From Dakarella massiliensis (GTDB lineage Bacteria > Pseudomonadota > Gammaproteobacteria > Burkholderiales > Burkholderiaceae_F), in NCBI RefSeq assembly GCF_001182045.1, contig NZ_CVTY01000007.1, positions 124,001 to 188,000 on the forward strand: DNA of 64,000 nt, written 5' to 3'. This document shows positions 59,360-64,000 of the stretch, piece after piece; position 1 is the first letter of the stretch; each line of letters begins with the position of its first letter. The notes under the pieces are model-generated. The model did not search any database, had not been told where the DNA came from, and saw only the letters and a list, made by a program, of their open reading frames with translations. Made by a program: the position numbers and the translations under genes.

Positions 59360-60778
59360 TTATTTTTTGAGCGCCCGCCGCGCGGCTTCCCGCCCTGCGA
59401 TCCGCCCGAAAACGAGGCAGTCTGTGAAGGCCATTCCGCCCTCACGCTCCTTCCCTTCAATGCCGCCTGTGGTTTCACCCGCGGCGAAGAGCCCGGGGAT
59501 CGGCTGCCCGGCATTATTCAGCGCTTCCGCTTTTGTATTGATCCGGATCCCGCCGTTCGTGTAGTGAGGATCCTGATACTCCACGCCGAAGTAGTACGGG
59601 GGCACCTTGATTTCCTGCGTGAAGATCGTCTTCCCGAAATCATCGTCGTGCCCCTTCCGGACAAAACTGTTGTAGCGCGAGATCGTTTTCTTCAGCACCT
59701 CAGGATCAATGTCCATGATGCGTGCCATTTCGTCGATATTCGCGGCTTTCCTCACCTGCCCGGTCATCAGCTTATGAGTCACCGTGGTGCCTTTGACTGA
59801 CTGGGAGTCCGTGATCACCCACATCGTGCCGCCCGGCTGATGCGAGAGCGCCTCGGTGAGTTTTGGATGGCTCACACCCTCATCCACGAAGCGTTCGCCC
59901 TTCGAATTCACGAAAATATCGCCGCCCACGTATTCGAGCAGCCGGCCGCCCCGAAATGGAATGAATTCGATATAGGGCATTTCAGCGAGAGTCGCGCCGA
60001 CCGCGGTTCCAAGCTGAATACCGTCACCCGTGGCCCCGTCGAAATGCCGGCCGCCAGGGTTCGCGGATGAGTGCGTTCCGGGATTTTTTAGATGGCTGTA
60101 ACGCCGGATCATGTCGGGGTTCGCGGAAAAACCGCCGGTCGCAAGAACAACGGAGGCCGCGTAAAACCGCTCGACCCCCTTCGGCCCGCTCGCGGAAACA
60201 CCGGTTACCGCGCCTCCGGACCGCAGGAGCTGCACCACGCGGGTATTCAGGCGCACCTCCACCCGAAGCGCCCTCGCCCGGCGGTTCAGCGCCCGGATAT
60301 ATTCGTAGCCGCCCCGGGTCGGGTGCGACGTGAGCCCGCGGGGAAAGTTTGAGGGGTACGGGACGAACACCCAGTCCCGGAAATGAACGCCCATGCCGCG
60401 AAGCCAGTCAATCGCGGGGCCTGAGTCGCGCGCCATGACGCGGATAAGGCTGAGATCCCCATCCCGGTCACCCCACTCCCAGATCTGTTTCGCCATCTGT
60501 TCCGGGGAATCCTTGATATTGAAGACCTTCTGAAGCCTCGGATACACCGCGCTCACGGTCCCATCCGCGTAAATCGCGTGCCCTCCGATCATCGGCCCTT
60601 TTTCAAGCACCAGAACGCGTTTCGCGCCGCTCTCCGCCGCGGACACAGCGGCCGCAAGCCCGGCGATGCCGGCTCCGACAACAATGACATCAAAGCGCTC
60701 GGATGAAGCCGCTTCCACCTGGATCACCGGAAGGAGCGCGGCAAGGCTGATCAGCGTGCGGCGGGTCAGTTTCTTCAT
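59360..60778 (-). CDS. Exported FAD oxidoreductase, flavocytochrome-c / fumarate-reductase-like
   Basis: A 472-residue periplasmic flavoprotein. The leader MKKLTRRTLISLAALLPVIQVEA contains TRRTL, fitting a Tat signal. FAD binding: FDVIVVGAGIAGLAAAVSAAESG near residue 28 and LEKGPMIGGHAIYADGT near 60. The C-terminal end reads GIRINTKAEALNNAGQPIPGLFAAGETTGGIEGKEREGGMAFTDCLVFGRIAG. It reduces an unknown unsaturated acid. Its start overlaps the stop of the sensor kinase gene by 4 bp, so the two are co-translated. Confidence 0.88.
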   Translation of the reverse strand: MKKLTRRTLISLAALLPVIQVEAASSERFDVIVVGAGIAGLAAAVSAAESGAKRVLVLEKGPMIGGHAIYADGTVSAVYPRLQKVFNIKDSPEQMAKQIWEWGDRDGDLSLIRVMARDSGPAIDWLRGMGVHFRDWVFVPYPSNFPRGLTSHPTRGGYEYIRALNRRARALRVEVRLNTRVVQLLRSGGAVTGVSASGPKGVERFYAASVVLATGGFSANPDMIRRYSHLKNPGTHSSANPGGRHFDGATGDGIQLGTAVGATLAEMPYIEFIPFRGGRLLEYVGGDIFVNSKGERFVDEGVSHPKLTEALSHQPGGTMWVITDSQSVKGTTVTHKLMTGQVRKAANIDEMARIMDIDPEVLKKTISRYNSFVRKGHDDDFGKTIFTQEIKVPPYYFGVEYQDPHYTNGGIRINTKAEALNNAGQPIPGLFAAGETTGGIEGKEREGGMAFTDCLVFGRIAGREAARRALKK

Positions 60779-62643
60779 GAGGCGTCTCCTTTGGGTTCAG
60801 TCTTTACATCTGAAGCGCGGGGCTTTGGCTCCACCATATCGATCCGCATTTCCGCAGTGAGCCCTGTGTCGTCATTCCGTCTGAAGCTGAGGCTCGCTCC
60901 ATGGCGATCCGCGATGTCCCGCACAATGGCGAGCCCAAGCCCCAGTCCCTCAGGCTTCACGCTTTCCTCTATTTCAGTGAGTTTCTCAAGCACAGCGTCT
61001 GTCACCACGGGGCCGTTATCCCGGACCTGGAACACGGCCTTGCCGCCATCCCGCGTGAGTGTCACGCGGATCAGGGGATCGGGGACATCCTTCACGGCGT
61101 CTCCGGCGTTCCGGATGAGGTTAAGCGTAAGGAGTTCAAGTTCTAGCTCGTGGCCCATCACGTGAATCCCGGGTTCGATTGAATCTGAAACCGCAACCGG
61201 AGTCAGCGCGTTCCGGGTAAAGGTCCGGATCGCTTTATGCGAAACGTCTGAAAGATCGAGTTCCGTGAGGGGGCCCTCTTCATGCTTCGCGTAAGCGCGG
61301 ACCCGGTCCACGATCGCGTTCGCGCGGGTGGCTTCTGTTTTGATGGACTTCACGGCGAATCCTGTCTGCTCCGGGGTTGAGCGCCCCATCTTCGCGAGCT
61401 GCGCGAGACCGTTTGCGTAGTTGAGAATGGAGGCAAGCGGCTGCTTCAGTTCGTGCGCGATCATGGAGGAGAGCTGAGAAATAACGCCTGAGCGCTCAAG
61501 CCGCGAGAGCCGCTCACGGCTCCGTTTCGCTTCATCTTCCGCTGCTTCCTTTTCTTTCAGTGCGGTAGAGAGTTCGGAAGTCCGTTTCTTTACGAGGTAG
61601 TGAAGACGCAGCTCATACGCGATCAGCAGAAGGAAGAGCGCGATGATCGGAATGATGATTTCTTGATTCCGCTTCCAGATCCCGTAAGGCGTCATGTCGT
61701 TCAGATAGGCGTAGGGCCCGATCATGAGCGCTTTATAGAGGTGGTCCACTGCGAGGTAGTCAGACGCGACGCTCCAGTCCCAGCTGCGGTTCCCCGGGGG
61801 CATCGTGAGGAGCGCGACCGTAACGTCACGCACGAGGTCCGGCTTCGCGCCGGCGACTGAGGCGAAAACCGCGTCCGGATACAGGTCCGTGCTCCGGCGG
61901 CAGGTGTAGGCGCTCGGGTGCGGATCCGCTTTTTCATTAATGACGCGGAGCGCGCCCTTCTCGATCCAGCCGTCGTTCTCCAGTGTTTCCAGCGCGCAGG
62001 TCGTGAGGATCCCGATATCTGAAGTCCCCGCGAGGACATCGGTCACCACGTCCGGCAGCTGATAGATCACAAAGTCCTGCTTCCCGAAGAAGTCCCGCCA
62101 GTTGAATCCCGACTTCGCGATCTCTCCCATCGCGACCTGCCAGCCGCTGAAATCGTTTTTCTGACTCGCGACGACGGATTTCCCTTTGAGGTCAGCAAGC
62201 GTCTTCAGATCCTTGCGGTCGCTTCTCACCACAAACACCGCGCCGACACTCCGTGCCGGGTCCGCGACACCCGCCTGGCGGCGGGTCGCGATGTGCCGCG
62301 CGCCGACCGTCCGTTCAAGCGTGCTGTAAACACCGGCTGATGACACAAAGAAATCGACGCCGCTCGACTTCACGGCATCCTCCGGGTTGGAAGCCGCGAT
62401 CACATCAAGCTCAAACCGGTAGCGCGGGAGCTTTGCCTGGATCACGGCAAGCGTCGGATCCACCGTTTCGTTCACGAAACTCGTGCCGAACGTATCAAAG
62501 ACACCGATCTTCACGACAGGCCGGCTGTCCGGAATCGGGAGATTCGGAAGCCCCGCGGCTCCCGCGGGCATCAGAAAAGCCGGGGCCAAAAGAAGACCCA
62601 GAAAAGCGATTCTGCATCTTCTTAAGCGGTTCCCCGGCTTCAT
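60775..62643 (-). CDS. Sensor histidine kinase with PhnD-like periplasmic ligand domain (TtrS-like)
   Basis: A 622-residue membrane kinase. After the signal helix (residues 9-29) comes a periplasmic PhnD/TtrS-like substrate-binding domain (about residues 40-300, including VVASQKNDFSGWQVAMGEI and DVLAGTSDIGIL). A helix (IIIPIIALFLLLIAYELRL, near 330) leads to a coiled coil and the HisKA box SSMIAHELKQPLASILNYANG with the phosphorylated histidine, then N-box NLIRNAGDAVKDV, G1 VRDNGPVV and G2 GLGLGLAIVRDIADRHG. TtrS senses tetrathionate; here the ligand is unknown. The downstream FAD reductase overlaps by 4 bp. No response regulator is adjacent. Confidence 0.88.
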   Translation of the reverse strand: MKPGNRLRRCRIAFLGLLLAPAFLMPAGAAGLPNLPIPDSRPVVKIGVFDTFGTSFVNETVDPTLAVIQAKLPRYRFELDVIAASNPEDAVKSSGVDFFVSSAGVYSTLERTVGARHIATRRQAGVADPARSVGAVFVVRSDRKDLKTLADLKGKSVVASQKNDFSGWQVAMGEIAKSGFNWRDFFGKQDFVIYQLPDVVTDVLAGTSDIGILTTCALETLENDGWIEKGALRVINEKADPHPSAYTCRRSTDLYPDAVFASVAGAKPDLVRDVTVALLTMPPGNRSWDWSVASDYLAVDHLYKALMIGPYAYLNDMTPYGIWKRNQEIIIPIIALFLLLIAYELRLHYLVKKRTSELSTALKEKEAAEDEAKRSRERLSRLERSGVISQLSSMIAHELKQPLASILNYANGLAQLAKMGRSTPEQTGFAVKSIKTEATRANAIVDRVRAYAKHEEGPLTELDLSDVSHKAIRTFTRNALTPVAVSDSIEPGIHVMGHELELELLTLNLIRNAGDAVKDVPDPLIRVTLTRDGGKAVFQVRDNGPVVTDAVLEKLTEIEESVKPEGLGLGLAIVRDIADRHGASLSFRRNDDTGLTAEMRIDMVEPKPRASDVKTEPKGDAS

Positions 62644-62663
62644 GATTATTCAGTCCCTATCGG

Positions 62664-63308
62664 TTACTTTTTGGCGTGGAAATTCCTAGCGCTGTGCGCG
62701 TCGTCATACGCCGACATGATGAAGTGAAGCTCAACACTTTCCATCAGGCTTCCGAACATCCGGGAGATAAAGCCCGGACGTTCATTCACTTCCTCTGGCT
62801 TGATCGGTTCGCCCTTCTTCATAGCGGCGAGCACGAGGTAGACCGGAAGCGACACAGAGCGTGTCGCGCCGTCAGGCCAGGTGAGTTCAAGCGACGTTGA
62901 GTTGATTTTCCACTTATCGCTCACGCCGAGCAAACGGAATTTGATCAGAAGTTCAGCGTCACTGTAGCCAAGTGCCTTTTCAGCCTTGATACGGAAGGGG
63001 TCATTTGGCTTTCGCTTGTCGGAAAGCGTCTTCAGAGCGTTCGTTCTGAAGTCATCAATCGACTTCGTGGCGCAGGTGTAGTGAACCCAGCGGTGTCCCT
63101 GAGGGTCCTTATAGGCATCCCAGTTCGTGTCCTTGCAGTCCGGATAAAAGTCGATAACCCGGCCAACGGTGAAGAAAGAGTGATTTTCTTCAATCACCGT
63201 ATCCTTCACGGCCCGGATGTCCGGGTTGAGGGACGAGCAGCCGGCAAGCGTCAGAGCGGCAAGCGCCGCGATCACCGAGGTCCGGAAGGAGAGGAGTTTG
63301 CGTTCCAT
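62664..63308 (-). CDS. Lipoprotein of unknown function
   Basis: A 214-residue protein with the lipobox LTLAGC (Cys24) after a hydrophobic stretch. The mature part is soluble and mixed alpha/beta with three further cysteines and two tryptophan-rich strands (WDAYKDPQGHRWVHYTCATKS, WKINSTSLELTWPDG). I recognise no family. It is 20 bp upstream of the kinase gene on the same strand, so possibly in one transcript, which would tie it to the sensing/reduction unit. Confidence 0.75.
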   Translation of the reverse strand: MERKLLSFRTSVIAALAALTLAGCSSLNPDIRAVKDTVIEENHSFFTVGRVIDFYPDCKDTNWDAYKDPQGHRWVHYTCATKSIDDFRTNALKTLSDKRKPNDPFRIKAEKALGYSDAELLIKFRLLGVSDKWKINSTSLELTWPDGATRSVSLPVYLVLAAMKKGEPIKPEEVNERPGFISRMFGSLMESVELHFIMSAYDDAHSARNFHAKK

Positions 63309-63320
63309 GAGAAAAAATGA

Positions 63321-63361
63321 AGAGCGGAAAAAGAGAGATTCTGAATCTTTTCTTCCGCTCT
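63321..63361 (-). terminator. Terminator of the GNAT-like gene
   Basis: AGAGCGGAA (63321-63329) and TTCCGCTCT (63353-63361) are perfect complements, with inner AAGA/TCTT pairing. The position matches the end of the minus-strand gene at 63401. Confidence 0.7.
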
Positions 63362-63400
63362 GGCAGACGTGAATTTGTGACGCCTTGAAACAGGCGACGA

Positions 63401-63940
63401 TCAGGCGTCGAGTGAATTCCAGAAATCTTCTGTAAATTCAGTGAGCTCCTCTCGGGTCACTTTGCCGCCCAGCACGTAGTAGTCGTACTCAACGCCGAAG
63501 TCCTTGCCGGAAATTCCGGATTCGGTGAACCCAGCGTTTTTAAAGAAGTCGAGCCGCTTCTGGCGGGCTTTCTTCTTATCCTCAGAAATCGTGCGGGCCA
63601 CGTCGAGGACAATACGGTTTCCCTTATGGGCATCAAGAAGCAGGCTGAAAATCACGGTTTCCGCGTCTTTCGGGCAATCCTTGAAAGTGATGTACGGAAT
63701 GTAAGTGATGTCGCCCTTCGTATAGGCGTAGGAAAGTCCGAGGATTTTGCGTGAATCGGTCAGATACGCGGTCAGAGAGGATTTACCCTCTTCGGGCTGA
63801 GCCATGAGCGAGCGGAAAGGTGCCCGCTGGGCCGACGTAAAGGACTCTTTATAAAGCGCCTTTACCTTCTTCCAGTCTTCCAACGATTTATCAACCGAAA
63901 CAGCCGAAATCTTCAGCGGCTTCTCTTCTTTTGCAGCCAT
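63401..63940 (-). CDS. GNAT-like acetyltransferase-fold protein
   Basis: A 179-residue soluble protein. It opens with a short charged segment, then ALYKESFTSAQRAPFRSLM and strands SSLTAYLTDSRKILGLSYAYTKGDITYIPYITF, a helix TVIFSLLLDAHKGNRIVLDV and the closing RLDFFKNAGFTESG...YYVLGG. The order and the final AGFxESG/YxxL motif fit the GNAT fold. The acetyl-CoA-binding loop is not clearly of the standard R/Q-x-x-G-x-G/A form. Substrate unknown. Confidence 0.65.
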   Translation of the reverse strand: MAAKEEKPLKISAVSVDKSLEDWKKVKALYKESFTSAQRAPFRSLMAQPEEGKSSLTAYLTDSRKILGLSYAYTKGDITYIPYITFKDCPKDAETVIFSLLLDAHKGNRIVLDVARTISEDKKKARQKRLDFFKNAGFTESGISGKDFGVEYDYYVLGGKVTREELTEFTEDFWNSLDA

Positions 63941-64000
63941 AAAACTTGTGTCCTCGAAAATAGGGTACTTAGCATAACAGAATTGAAATATTTCTGAATA

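Overview
The window is about 57-60% GC over most of its length. It looks like a chromosomal segment of an asaccharolytic, anaerobically respiring betaproteobacterium, most likely Sutterellaceae (Sutterella/Parasutterella type). That placement is inferred from gene content: Tat-exported flavocytochrome-c/fumarate-reductase-like FAD oxidoreductases, many M20 peptidases/amidohydrolases, a Burkholderiales-type porin, LysR regulators and a C4-dicarboxylate (DcuC-type) carrier. I saw no rRNA, tRNA, CRISPR array, insertion sequence or prophage. Genes are mostly single or in short operons separated by clear Rho-independent hairpins.

Layout. 0-10.5 kb: the last codons of an upstream gene, a MarC-family membrane protein, an FGGY sugar kinase, an AEC transporter, a charged low-complexity protein, an M16 zinc peptidase, a TorD-like chaperone, a MalY/PatB-type PLP enzyme and a DUF3737 beta-helix protein. 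10.6-11.8 kb: three small exported proteins built from the same 17-residue repeat. 11.8-24.2 kb: an amidohydrolase, a TSUP transporter, a dihydrouridine synthase, a monoheme cytochrome resembling the C-terminal domain of TorC/TorY, two tandem M20 peptidases, an M48 lipoprotein protease, an isoaspartyl dipeptidase, a DprA-like protein and two PpiC-type chaperones. 24.3-30.1 kb: LysR genes, a decayed flavoprotein gene, an aminoacyl-hydrolase and a porin with a strongly folded leader. 30.1-32.6 kb: a markedly AT-rich, almost gene-free stretch. 32.6-33.8 kb: a two-gene encapsulin nanocompartment operon (ferritin-like cargo plus shell). 34-43.6 kb: an M20 amidohydrolase, a TSUP transporter, a Tat-exported FAD reductase divergent from two overlapping LysR genes, a Yellow/MRJP-family protein, a heavy-metal-binding (HMA) protein and a DcuC-type carrier.

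43.66-57.32 kb holds a compact minus-strand operon of 14 open reading frames for an aryl polyene (APE) type II polyketide lipid pigment: two ketosynthases, a chain-length-factor-like protein, ketoreductase, dehydratase, two acyl carrier proteins, methyltransferase, three lipid/sugar transferases, a LolA-like protein, an MMPL exporter and an unusual fused ligase-dehydratase. 57.4-64 kb: a Pro/Gly/Asn-rich lipoprotein, a LysE exporter, a histidine phosphatase, a FAD reductase translationally coupled to a PhnD-domain sensor kinase, another lipoprotein and a GNAT-like protein.

The most unusual parts are the encapsulin/ferritin operon beside an AT-rich island, the 17-residue-repeat exported proteins, the APE operon with its fused and split genes, the kinase-reductase pair without a response regulator, and the structured porin leader.
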